Notes: generated by a model from the sequence alone, not told the origin. 32,659 nucleotides of DNA from Alphaproteobacteria bacterium (GCA_005882415.1 VBAE01000085.1:1-32659), one strand, 5' to 3'; shown: positions 18,161-26,003, counted from the stretch's first letter. Numbers and translations are program-made.

Positions 18161-18468
18161 TGGGGCCAGGCATGGTGGGCGAGGAGAGGATGGTTCGAAT
18201 GGCATATCTGGCAGGCGCCTTCTTCCTGTTCGCGCTCGGCGCTCGCGCCGGGCGCTGGTTCGCGGGCGCCGCGGTCCTCCTCGCTCTCGCCGCCGCGGCC
18301 CGGGCGCTGATGGGCTATCCGGCGCTGACGGTGACGCTCTGCGCCGTCGCGGGCGGCGCCGCATTCCTCCTTCCCCGCCAGCGTACGCCCGTGAGCGCGG
18401 CTGCCCTGATGCTTGGGACCGTGCTGGCGGCTTATGCGGTGTTCGGCCCCGCCGACGGGCTGCTCTAG
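18160..18468 (+). CDS. Small membrane protein (~102 aa, about four predicted TM helices)
   Basis: TGATG overlap with the protease stop; hydrophobic stretches AYLAGAFFLFALGARAG, WFAGAAVLLALAAAARALM, ALTVTLCAVAGGAAFLL, AAALMLGTVLAAYAVFG. Confidence 0.65.
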   Translation: MGPGMVGEERMVRMAYLAGAFFLFALGARAGRWFAGAAVLLALAAAARALMGYPALTVTLCAVAGGAAFLLPRQRTPVSAAALMLGTVLAAYAVFGPADGLL

Positions 18469-19691
18469 AGCTCCGCCAGCGCCTCGATCAGCGTGTCGAC
18501 CTCGGCTTCGCTGCTATAGTGGCAGAAGCCGATGCGGAGCAGGCCGCCGGAGGCGGCGAGGCCGAGGCGGTCGATCGCTTCCTTGGCGTAGAAATTGCCG
18601 GACCAGGCGAAGATGCCTCGTTCGGCGAGCAGCTCGGCGGCCTCGCGCGCGGTCATGCCGTCGACGGTGACGGAGAAGGTCGGGACCCGGCCTTGCGTCG
18701 TCGGCGGGCCGTAGAGCCTCAGGCGCTGGAGCCCGGCGATGCCGCCAAGGAAGCGTTCGCCGAGGGCGCGCTCATGCTCCTGGATCGCGGCCATTCCGGC
18801 GCGGATCCGGTCGCGGCGGCTGCCCGCTTCGCCGCCCAGCGAAGCGATATGCTCGACCGCGCCGATCGTCGCCGCCTGGCCTTCGTAGGAGGGGGTGCCG
18901 GTCTCGAAGCGGATCGCCGCAGGGTGGGAGTCGGCGGGGCGGACCTTATAGGCTTCCAATTCCTCCATCAGCGCCTCGCGGCCCCACAGCACGCCCTGGT
19001 GCGGGCCGAAGAATTTGTAGGGGGAGCAGGCGAGAAAGTCGCAGCCGCTCGCGCGGACGTCGGTGAGGACATGCGGCACCGACTGGACCGCGTCGACGAA
19101 CACCAGAGCGTCGGAATTCGCCCGGACGATGCGGACGATCTCCTCGAGCGGGTTGAGCGTGCCGAGCGCGTTGCTGGCCCCGCCGACTGCGACAAGCCGG
19201 GTGTTGGGGCCGAGCAGGCCGGGCAGTTCGTCCAGCCGGAGCGCGCCCGTCTCCGGATCGAAATCCAGCCACTTCACCTCGAGGCCGATGTCGCGGGCGA
19301 GGAGCAGCCAGGGGGCGACATTGGCGTCGTGGTCGAGCCGGGTGACGACGATCTCCCCGCCCTTGTCGGCCCAGCGTCGGCCGAGGCTCCGCGAAAGGGC
19401 GAAGGTCAGCGAGGTCATGTTCTGCCCGAAGGCGATTTCGGAACGGTCGCCGCCGAGCAGGTCCGCCATCGCCTGGTGCGCCGCTTCGCTCATCGCGTCG
19501 GTTGCGACCGCGGTTGCGAAGGCCCCGCCGGAATTGGCTGTGCCGGTTTCGAGATGGTGCCGCATCGCGTCGATCGCTCGGCGGCAGGCCTGGGTGCCGC
19601 CGGGTGCGTCGAAATAGATGCGGGGGCGGCCGCCGTCGGTAATGAGGAGGGCGGGGAATTCGGCGCGGACGGCCTCGACGTCGAGCGCCAT
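18465..19691 (-). CDS. Cysteine desulfurase-like protein (class-V aminotransferase)
   Basis: 408 aa; YFDAPGGTQ, TRLDHDANVAPW, VDAVQSVPHVLTDVRASGCDFLACSPYKFFGPHQGVLWG (PLP-Lys region). Confidence 0.9.
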   Translation of the reverse strand: MALDVEAVRAEFPALLITDGGRPRIYFDAPGGTQACRRAIDAMRHHLETGTANSGGAFATAVATDAMSEAAHQAMADLLGGDRSEIAFGQNMTSLTFALSRSLGRRWADKGGEIVVTRLDHDANVAPWLLLARDIGLEVKWLDFDPETGALRLDELPGLLGPNTRLVAVGGASNALGTLNPLEEIVRIVRANSDALVFVDAVQSVPHVLTDVRASGCDFLACSPYKFFGPHQGVLWGREALMEELEAYKVRPADSHPAAIRFETGTPSYEGQAATIGAVEHIASLGGEAGSRRDRIRAGMAAIQEHERALGERFLGGIAGLQRLRLYGPPTTQGRVPTFSVTVDGMTAREAAELLAERGIFAWSGNFYAKEAIDRLGLAASGGLLRIGFCHYSSEAEVDTLIEALAEL

Positions 19692-19990
19692 CAGCCCTCC
19701 GAAGCCTCGCCCTCGGCTTCGTTCCCGCCTTCCGAAGCCGGCTCCTCCTCCTTCACGTCGGTGAAGAAGGGCTCGACCTCGCCTGCAAGCTTGATCGTCA
19801 TCGGTTGCCCGAAGCGATCGCGGCTTCGGCCGGCGGCGACTCGGATCCAGCCTTCGGAGATGCTGTACTCCTCGACGTCGTGGCGCTCCTTGCCCTTGAA
19901 GCGGATGCCCACCCCGCGCTGCAGAGTGTCGGCGTCGAAATGGGGGCTTCGCGGGTTGAGCGAGAGGCGGTCGGGGGGCGTGTCGGTCAC
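19691..19990 (-). CDS. DUF3297 family protein
   Basis: RLSLNPRSPHFDADTLQRGVGIRFKGKERHDVEEYSISEGWIRVAAG. Confidence 0.85.
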   Translation of the reverse strand: MTDTPPDRLSLNPRSPHFDADTLQRGVGIRFKGKERHDVEEYSISEGWIRVAAGRSRDRFGQPMTIKLAGEVEPFFTDVKEEEPASEGGNEAEGEASEG

Positions 19991-20021
19991 TGTGCCTGTC
20001 TTTCGTCTGGTGGAGCCGGGC

Positions 20022-20201
20022 TCAGCGCAGCTTGGTGATGGTGAGCCCGTCGGATTTCGCCCGCTCCTTCACGGACTCCTCGGTCCGGGTCAATGCCTTG
20101 GCGATGGCCTTCAAGGACATGCCCTTGCCGGCGAGGAGGTGCAGCTTCTGCAGCTCCTCGCTCTTCCAGGCCTGGCGGTGGCGGGCGAAATGCTCTGCCA
20201 T
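20022..20201 (-). CDS. Small hypothetical protein with HTH-like sequence
   Basis: MAEHFARHRQAWKSEELQKLHLLAGKGMSLKAIAKALTRTEESVKERAKSDGLTITKLR; TGATG junction with the upstream 36-aa ORF. Confidence 0.65.
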   Translation of the reverse strand: MAEHFARHRQAWKSEELQKLHLLAGKGMSLKAIAKALTRTEESVKERAKSDGLTITKLR

Positions 20202-20311
20202 CAATCCTTCGCCACGTTGCCTTTTGTGGAGGGGTTGGCGGCGATGGTCTTTTTCACTTCCTTCTTGGGCTTGCGGGCTTCCTTGCTTCCGCGGACCTGT
20301 CCCTTGGCCAT
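20201..20311 (-). CDS. Very small basic protein (36 aa), not in the supplied ORF track
   Basis: Reverse-strand reading: MAKGQVRGSKEARKPKKEVKKTIAANPSTKGNVAKD; stop overlaps the next ATG; gagatgagATGgcc context. Confidence 0.6.
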   Translation of the reverse strand: MAKGQVRGSKEARKPKKEVKKTIAANPSTKGNVAKD

Positions 20312-20348
20312 CTCATCTCTCCTCGACTAAATATTACCGGGTTCGCCC

Positions 20349-21305
20349 CTAATGCGGCGGAGCGGCGCCGAGGTCCAGCCCGGCGCCTCCATGGGCCATC
20401 CAGCACGGGTCCCAGCTCGGCTCGGGGCCGAAGCGGCCGACCAGGAACTCGACCAGCGCCCGGACTCGGGCAGTGACCGCGCGGCCGGGCGGCATCACCG
20501 CGTGGAGCGCGCCTTCCTCCATCGGAAAATCGCGAAGCAGCGGCTCCAGCGTCCCCGCCTCGAAGCCGGGGGCGGCGATGAAGCTCGGAAGGATGCAGAT
20601 GCCGAGCCCGGCGACCGCGGCGGCGCGCAGCATCTCGCCATTGTCGGCGCGAAGCCGGGGTGTTCCGCGGACATGCTCCCAGCGGTCGCCGACCCGGAAG
20701 CGCCATTGTTCGTTGGCGTAGACCAGGATGTCGTGCCCGGCGAGGTCGCGCGGCTGCTCCGGCCGCCCGCGCCGCTCCAGATAGGCGGGACTCGCCACCG
20801 CCACCTTGCGCACCGGCGCGATCCGCCTTGCGACCAGCGCGCTGTCCTTCAGCGAGCCGATCCTCACGGCAAGGTCGAAGCCGCCGGCGATGAGGTCCAC
20901 GGCCTTGTCCTCGAAGCTGATGTCGAGCTCGACCCGGGGGTGCATTTCGGCAAACTCGGCGAGCGCCGGGGCGAGGTGGAGCACTCCGAACGACAAAGGG
21001 GCGGAGAGGCGCAGCGGCCCAGCGACCTGGGTCACCGCCTCGGCCACCACCTCCTCCGCCGCCTCCAGCTCGACGAGGACATTCGACGCCCGCTCGAAAT
21101 AGGCCTGGCCGACATCGGTCGGCTGCGCCCCCGAGGCGCTGCGGGTGAGCAGGCGGGCGCCCAATTGCTCCTCGAGCCGCGCGACGCGGCGGCTGAGGAT
21201 CGATTTCGACATCCCCATCCGCTCGGCGGCGCGGCTGAAGGCGCCGGTCTCGACCACCCGGACGAAGGCGAGGACGTCGAGCAGGTCCACCGATGAGCGT
21301 TCCAT
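20349..21305 (-). CDS. LysR-family transcriptional regulator
   Basis: DLLDVLAFVRVVETGAFSRAAERMGMSKSILSRRVARLEEQLGARLLTRS HTH; periplasmic-binding-like effector domain. Confidence 0.93.
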   Translation of the reverse strand: MERSSVDLLDVLAFVRVVETGAFSRAAERMGMSKSILSRRVARLEEQLGARLLTRSASGAQPTDVGQAYFERASNVLVELEAAEEVVAEAVTQVAGPLRLSAPLSFGVLHLAPALAEFAEMHPRVELDISFEDKAVDLIAGGFDLAVRIGSLKDSALVARRIAPVRKVAVASPAYLERRGRPEQPRDLAGHDILVYANEQWRFRVGDRWEHVRGTPRLRADNGEMLRAAAVAGLGICILPSFIAAPGFEAGTLEPLLRDFPMEEGALHAVMPPGRAVTARVRALVEFLVGRFGPEPSWDPCWMAHGGAGLDLGAAPPH

Positions 21306-21350
21306 ATTCCGCAACACCATCATGCGCCGCGCGCGGCTACCGGCAACACC

Positions 21351-21364
21351 TCTAGGCGCCTAGA
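21351..21364. promoter_or_regulatory. Candidate LysR operator in the divergent LysR/azoR intergenic region
   Basis: Perfect 14-bp palindrome tctaggcgcctaga, ~30 nt upstream of the azoR start. Confidence 0.5.
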
Positions 21365-21393
21365 TTGGGCTTAGCAAGTTTCAGGAGGAAGAT

Positions 21394-22020
21394 ATGACCA
21401 ACGTTCTCATCATCGACAGCGCAGCCACTGGCGAGGCGTCGGTGTCGCGCAAGCTGACCCGCTCCTTCGAGGAAGCGCTCGGCGCTCGCGGCCCGGTGCG
21501 GATCGTCCATCGCGACGTCGGCTCCGATCCGGTCCCGCACCTCAGCGAGGCCACCACGGGCGCGATCCGCGGCGCCGAGGCGGCGACCCACGAGGCGCGC
21601 GAGGCGGTCGCTCTGTCCGACCGGCTGATCGCCGAGATCATGGAAGCCGACGTCATCGTAATCGGCGCCCCGATGTACAATTTCGGAATGCCCTCCACGC
21701 TCAAGGCCTGGTTCGATCACGTTCTTCGCGCCGGCATCACCTTCCGTTACTCCGAGGCGGGGCCCGAAGGGCTGGTCAAGGGCAAGAAGGCGATCGTGAT
21801 CGAGAGCCGCGCCGGCCTCTACAGCGAGGGCCCGGCCGCGGCGATGGACAGCCAGGAGCCGCATCTTCGCACCCTGCTCGGCTTCATGGGCGTCGACGAT
21901 GTCAGCTTCGTCCGGGTCGAGCGGCTCGCTTTCGGCCCCGACGCCGCCGCGGCTGCGATCGCCGATGCGACCGAGCAGCTCGTGTCCCTGGGCGGCGAGC
22001 AGCTCGCGCTGGCTGCCTGA
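21394..22020 (+). CDS. azoR: FMN-dependent NADH-azoreductase
   Basis: MTNVLIIDSAATGEASVSRKLTRSF; ADVIVIGAPMYNFGMPSTLKAWFDHVLRAGITFRYSEAGPEGLVKGKKA. Confidence 0.94.
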   Translation: MTNVLIIDSAATGEASVSRKLTRSFEEALGARGPVRIVHRDVGSDPVPHLSEATTGAIRGAEAATHEAREAVALSDRLIAEIMEADVIVIGAPMYNFGMPSTLKAWFDHVLRAGITFRYSEAGPEGLVKGKKAIVIESRAGLYSEGPAAAMDSQEPHLRTLLGFMGVDDVSFVRVERLAFGPDAAAAAIADATEQLVSLGGEQLALAA

Positions 22021-22062
22021 CCTGCGCGGGCGCACTATATAACGACTGAAGGAGGAACCGAC

Positions 22063-22665
22063 ATGAAGCTCTATTACGCACCCGCAGCCTGCTCGCAGGC
22101 CCCGCACATAGTGGCCCGCGAGGCGGGGCTCGACATCGAGCTCGCCAAGGTCGAGTTCCCGTCCAAGAGCGTCGAAGGCGGCAGCCTCTACGACGTCAAT
22201 CCCAAGGGCGCGGTTCCGACGCTCAAGCTCGACGACGGCGATGTGCTGACCGAGAATGCGGTGATCCTCCAATATCTGGCGGACCTGGCGCGGCAGTCGG
22301 AGCTTGCACTGCCGGAGGCCGGAATCGAGCGTTACCGGCTGCTCGAATGGCTGAACTTCATCGCGACCGAATTGCACAAGGGCTTCGGCCCGCTGTGGAA
22401 TCCGGCGACCCCGGCCGAATATAAAGCGGCCACCCGCGAGGCGCTGGGTAAGAAGTTCGATTACCTGCAAGGCGAGATCGGCGACGGCCCCTATATCCTC
22501 GGCGACCGATTCTCGATCCTCGACGCCTACGCCTTCGCGGTCCTCAACTGGACCCGGATCCACGACATCGACATCGCCCGCTGGCCAGGCCTCGCCGCCT
22601 ATCTCCAGCGCGTCGCGGCCCGTCCCGCCGTCCAGGCGACGCTCCGCGCGGAAGGGCTGATCTGA
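22063..22665 (+). CDS. Glutathione S-transferase (bacterial beta-type GST)
   Basis: MKLYYAPAACSQAPHIVAREAGLDIELAKVEF...NPKGAVPTLKLDDGDVLTENAVILQYLAD. Confidence 0.93.
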   Translation: MKLYYAPAACSQAPHIVAREAGLDIELAKVEFPSKSVEGGSLYDVNPKGAVPTLKLDDGDVLTENAVILQYLADLARQSELALPEAGIERYRLLEWLNFIATELHKGFGPLWNPATPAEYKAATREALGKKFDYLQGEIGDGPYILGDRFSILDAYAFAVLNWTRIHDIDIARWPGLAAYLQRVAARPAVQATLRAEGLI

Positions 22666-22676
22666 AAGGAGCAACA

Positions 22677-23375
22677 ATGATCGACATCCGTCCCTTTAAC
22701 TCGCTCGGCCATGCCAATCATGGCTGGCTGAATGCGCGGCACCATTTCTCCTTCGCCAATTATCACGAGCCGGCCCGGATGGGCTGGGGCGCGATCAGGG
22801 TGTGGAACGACGACGAGATCGCCGCCCGCTCCGGCTTCCCGCCCCATCCCCATTCGGACATGGAGATCGTCACCTATGTCCGGCAGGGCGCGATCACCCA
22901 TCAGGATTCGATGGGCAATCAGGGCCGGACCGGTGCCGGCGACGTTCAGGTGATGAGCGCCGGCACGGGCGTTCGCCACGCCGAATATAATCTGGAGGAC
23001 GAAGCGACGACCTTGTTCCAGATCTGGGTGCAGACCGACAAGCCCGGCGCTGAGCCGAGCTGGGGCGCAAAGGCCTTCCCGAAGGACGACCGCTCCGGCA
23101 GCTTCGTCACGCTGGCCAGCGGGTTCGACGGGGACGAGGAGGCGCTTCGGATCAACGCCGCCGCCCGAGTGATGGGCGCGACCCTTCGCGAAGGCGAGAC
23201 GGCCGAGCTCAGCCTCGACCCGTCCCGCCACGTCTACCTGGTGGGGCTCGGCGCTCCGATCGAGGTCAACGGCGTCCGCGCCGAGCCGCGGGACGGAGTG
23301 GCGGTCACCGGCGAGGAGAAGGTCGTGATCCGGGCCGTGGGCGACGCGGAGATCGTCCTCGTCGACGCGCGCTGA
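22677..23375 (+). CDS. Pirin family protein (YhhW-like)
   Basis: MIDIRPFNSLGHANHGWLNARHHFSFANYHEPARMGWGAIRVWNDDEIAARSGFPPHPHSDMEIVTYV cupin metal-binding His/Glu pattern. Confidence 0.94.
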   Translation: MIDIRPFNSLGHANHGWLNARHHFSFANYHEPARMGWGAIRVWNDDEIAARSGFPPHPHSDMEIVTYVRQGAITHQDSMGNQGRTGAGDVQVMSAGTGVRHAEYNLEDEATTLFQIWVQTDKPGAEPSWGAKAFPKDDRSGSFVTLASGFDGDEEALRINAAARVMGATLREGETAELSLDPSRHVYLVGLGAPIEVNGVRAEPRDGVAVTGEEKVVIRAVGDAEIVLVDAR

Positions 23376-23381
23376 AACAAA

Positions 23382-23413
23382 GGGGAGGGGGCGCTTCGGC
23401 GCCTCCTCCTTTT
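23382..23413 (+). terminator. Intrinsic terminator after the azoR-GST-pirin operon
   Basis: ggagggggcgc-ttcg-gcgcctcctcc-tttt. Confidence 0.75.
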
Positions 23414-23518
23414 CCGGCTTTACCTAAGTATGTGGCCGCGAAGACACTTTTCTATGGTTAACGAGGATTAAACCACCAAAGCTCGGCACTTTCCGCGGTG
23501 CGCCTCGTTACTGCCCAC

Positions 23519-23758
23519 ATGCCTCGCTACTACTTCAACCTTCGCGGCCGTGACGCATTGCTCCAGGATGAGCATGGCATTCCGCTGCCCGACGGGGAAT
23601 CGGCCTGGTACCAGGCGGTGCGCAGCGCGCGCGAGGTGATCCGGGCGGACCTCCAGATCGGCATCGGCTGGGACGGCCAGGCGATCGAGATCATCGACGA
23701 GAGCGGGATAAGGATCGACGAGGTCCCGCTCCACGAGGTGGCGCAGGTTTTCTTGTAG
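23519..23758 (+). CDS. DUF6894-like small protein
   Basis: MPRYYFNLRGRDALLQDEHGIPLPDGESAWYQAVRSAREVIRADL..; start M(P)RYYFNLR typical of this family. Confidence 0.65.
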   Translation: MPRYYFNLRGRDALLQDEHGIPLPDGESAWYQAVRSAREVIRADLQIGIGWDGQAIEIIDESGIRIDEVPLHEVAQVFL

Positions 23759-23777
23759 CGGGGTTGTTGGCGACAGC

Positions 23778-23873
23778 CGTCATGCCGGACTTGATCCGGC
23801 ATCCATGAACACGGACCGTGTCCAGTTCTCAGAAACCTGTGTTCATGGATCCCGGGTCAAGCCCGGGATGACG
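23778..23873. repeat. Intergenic palindromic repeat
   Basis: cgtcatgccggacttgatccggcatccatgaacac...gtgttcatggatcccgggtcaagcccgggatgacg; ~35-bp imperfect inverted arms. Confidence 0.8.
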
Positions 23874-23916
23874 ATCGAGAGGTGGAGGCCGCCCGTGCCT
23901 CTAAGACGCCCCGCCC

Positions 23917-24270
23917 CTACACCCGCTTGAACACGTCCCTCGCCCGCACCTTGCTGACGGGGGTGGTGAGCGCGTCCAGATCCTTGGGGTGGAGCTCCAC
24001 TTCGAACTCGCAGCCGGCGTCGTTGCCTTCGGCCCAGACCACGCGGCTGCGCTTCATTTCGAAGCCGGGGAGCTTCAGCCACACTTCGGCGCCGATCTCG
24101 AGCTGCGTGCCCGCGTCGATCTTGAAGCCGCCGGTCGAGACGTCGAGCACCACTACCGGAAGCGTGCTCGCCCCCTCCTCGCGCAAGGCGGCCGCCAGGT
24201 TGACGATCCGGCGCTCGGTCTTGCGGCCGTCCCCGGTCGGCAGCCTGGAGAGTTGTGCATTGATGAACAA
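23917..24270 (-). CDS. PilZ domain protein
   Basis: GRKTERRIVNLAAAL...LDVSTGGFKID; c-di-GMP-binding R-rich and D/NxSxxG motifs. Confidence 0.82.
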   Translation of the reverse strand: MFINAQLSRLPTGDGRKTERRIVNLAAALREEGASTLPVVVLDVSTGGFKIDAGTQLEIGAEVWLKLPGFEMKRSRVVWAEGNDAGCEFEVELHPKDLDALTTPVSKVRARDVFKRV

Positions 24271-24367
24271 GGCGTCGTCCTTTCGTCCCCGCGGTCGTGC
24301 GGAAGGGCTAGCAGCCGAGTGGCTAATATCGGGTTAGCGTCTGGAAGAGAGTGCCGGCGGAGGGTTC

Positions 24368-24397
24368 GGGGCCGGCATCCCGAAAGATGCCGGCCCC
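24368..24397. terminator. Strong hairpin, possible terminator or structured RNA element
   Basis: ggggccggcatc-ccgaaa-gatgccggcccc, 12-bp perfect stem. Confidence 0.5.
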
Positions 24398-24687
24398 CCC
24401 TCGATACGCGACACAAGGGGCCGCCGTTGCGGCGTAAGCCATCCCGACGACGAGCTGCTTATCGCTGAAAAGGGTTGAGAAAGTGCTGAACGACATGGTT
24501 AGCGTAGGTTCAACCAAGTGCCTCCGCGCCCGATTCGCAAAGGCGCGGCGCAGAGGGGGCGGGCAGAGAAAAGGCGGAGCCGGTCCAAGACCACCTCCGC
24601 CCCCCCGGTCGCGTACCGTCGCCCCTGTTAATGCGGAAGGGTTACGAAATATTTTAAGGGCCGGAACGATTCGCCGGTCCCCTGCTC

Positions 24688-24770
24688 CGTCATTGCGAGG
24701 AGCGAAGCGACGCGGCAATCCATGGGCCTCTGAGACCGTACTGGATTGCTTCGCTTCGCTCGCAATGACG
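24688..24770. repeat. Intergenic palindromic repeat (cgtcattgcgag... type)
   Basis: cgtcattgcgaggagcgaagcgacgcggcaatccatg...tactggattgcttcgcttcgctcgcaatgacg inverted arms. Confidence 0.8.
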
Positions 24771-24796
24771 GTTTGCACCGCCTGACGCGACTGTCC

Positions 24797-25435
24797 TCAG
24801 ACCGGCGCCTCATTGTCGCTGCCCATATCGGCGCGGCGGTGATGCCAGCTGAAGATGGCGAGGGGGCCCCGGTGGGGGCGCCAGGCTTCGGCGAGCTCGC
24901 GGATGTGGCGTTCTGTCGGGCGGTCGGGGAGGCCGAGGATTCGGCCGATCTCGATCTGCACCGCAAGGTCTCCCGCCGGCCACATGTCGACCCGGCCTTC
25001 CGCGAAGAGGAGGTAAACCTCGGCGGTCCAGCGGCCGATGCCTTTCACCGCAACCAGCTTGGCGATCGCCTCCTCGTCGTCCTCGGGGAGGTTGTCGAGG
25101 TCGAGCCGTCCCGAGACCACCTCCTCGGCGAGGCTCCTCGCATAGCTCATCTTCTGGCGGGAGAGGCCGGCGCCGCGGAGCGCCTCGTCGCTGGCGGAAA
25201 GGATGTTGCGGGGATCCATGTCGGCGCCGACCGCGGCTTCGAGCTTCGCCCACATCGAGGCCGCCGCCTTGATGCTGACCTGCTGGCCGACGATGGCGCG
25301 GAGCAGGGTGGTGTAGCCGCGTTCGCTGATCCTCGGCTCGGGATAGCCGGCGCGGGCGAGGGCCGCGGCGATGGCGGGATCGCGCTCGGCCAGCGCGTCG
25401 AGCGAGCGCTTCAATCCTTCCGCCTGAATTCCCAC
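24797..25435 (-). CDS. DNA-3-methyladenine glycosylase (AlkA-like, HhH-GPD)
   Basis: GYTTLLRAIVGQQVSIKAAASMWAKLEA; LVAVKGIGRWTAEVYLLFAEGRVDMWPAGDLAVQ (HhH-GPD with catalytic Asp); GTG start at 25435. Confidence 0.92.
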   Translation of the reverse strand: MGIQAEGLKRSLDALAERDPAIAAALARAGYPEPRISERGYTTLLRAIVGQQVSIKAAASMWAKLEAAVGADMDPRNILSASDEALRGAGLSRQKMSYARSLAEEVVSGRLDLDNLPEDDEEAIAKLVAVKGIGRWTAEVYLLFAEGRVDMWPAGDLAVQIEIGRILGLPDRPTERHIRELAEAWRPHRGPLAIFSWHHRRADMGSDNEAPV

Positions 25436-25520
25436 GCCTGTCGCTCCCGCTTGAAATGCCCCCCCGGGCCTAGCATAGCTCGACGCCGGGGCGCTTCTTC
25501 GAAATCGGACGGGATGTAAC

Positions 25521-25838
25521 ATGGCCAAGCTCACCATCGTCGGCCGCGACGGCAGCGAGAAGACGGTGGAGGGCCATGACGGCTGGAGCGTGATGGAGAC
25601 GATCCGCGACGCCGGCTTCGACGAATTGCTCGCTCTGTGCGGCGGCTGCTGCAGCTGCGCGACGTGCCATGTCCATGTCGACGAGGGGTGGCTGGGTGCG
25701 CTTCCTGCGATGGGCGCGGATGAGGACGACCTTCTCGACAGCTCCAGCTTCCGCGGGGCGAACAGCCGGCTTTCGTGCCAGCTCGAATTCGGGCCGGAGC
25801 TGGACGGGCTGCGGGTCACGATCGCGCCTGAGGACTAA
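25521..25838 (+). CDS. [2Fe-2S] ferredoxin (adrenodoxin-type)
   Basis: LCGGCCSCATCHVHVDEGW (Cx5Cx2C) and RLSCQLEFGPELDGLRV. Confidence 0.93.
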   Translation: MAKLTIVGRDGSEKTVEGHDGWSVMETIRDAGFDELLALCGGCCSCATCHVHVDEGWLGALPAMGADEDDLLDSSSFRGANSRLSCQLEFGPELDGLRVTIAPED

Positions 25839-26003
25839 GTCCTCCCCGTCGCCAGACGGGGAGGGGGACCACCCGAAGGGTGGTGGAGGGGTAGGTGGCT
25901 CGACGTTGGCAGTTCTCGCGCGAACCTCTGATTCCCAGCCTTTTACCCCTCCACCACATTTCATGTGGTCCCCCTCCCCCCGCTTCGCGCGGGGAGGACT
26001 TAG
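25835..26003. repeat. Composite palindromic element between convergent ferredoxin and lipoprotein genes
   Basis: Arms 25835-25892 and 25945-26003 are inverted copies beginning ctaagtcctccccg; each arm has internal hairpins; TAA stops of both flanking genes lie inside the ends. Confidence 0.85.

Noticed and set aside
24323-24778. Minus-strand ORF with an internal Met (MSFSTFSTLFSDKQLVVGMAYAATAAPCVAYRGG...)
   Set aside because: Covers a repeat and a strong hairpin; the internal small ORF might be real but I see no supporting domain or convincing Shine-Dalgarno.
25521-25838. Extra cysteine in the ferredoxin cluster motif (CGGCCSCATC)
   Set aside because: Probably within normal variation of this ferredoxin family; not enough to claim a novel cluster.
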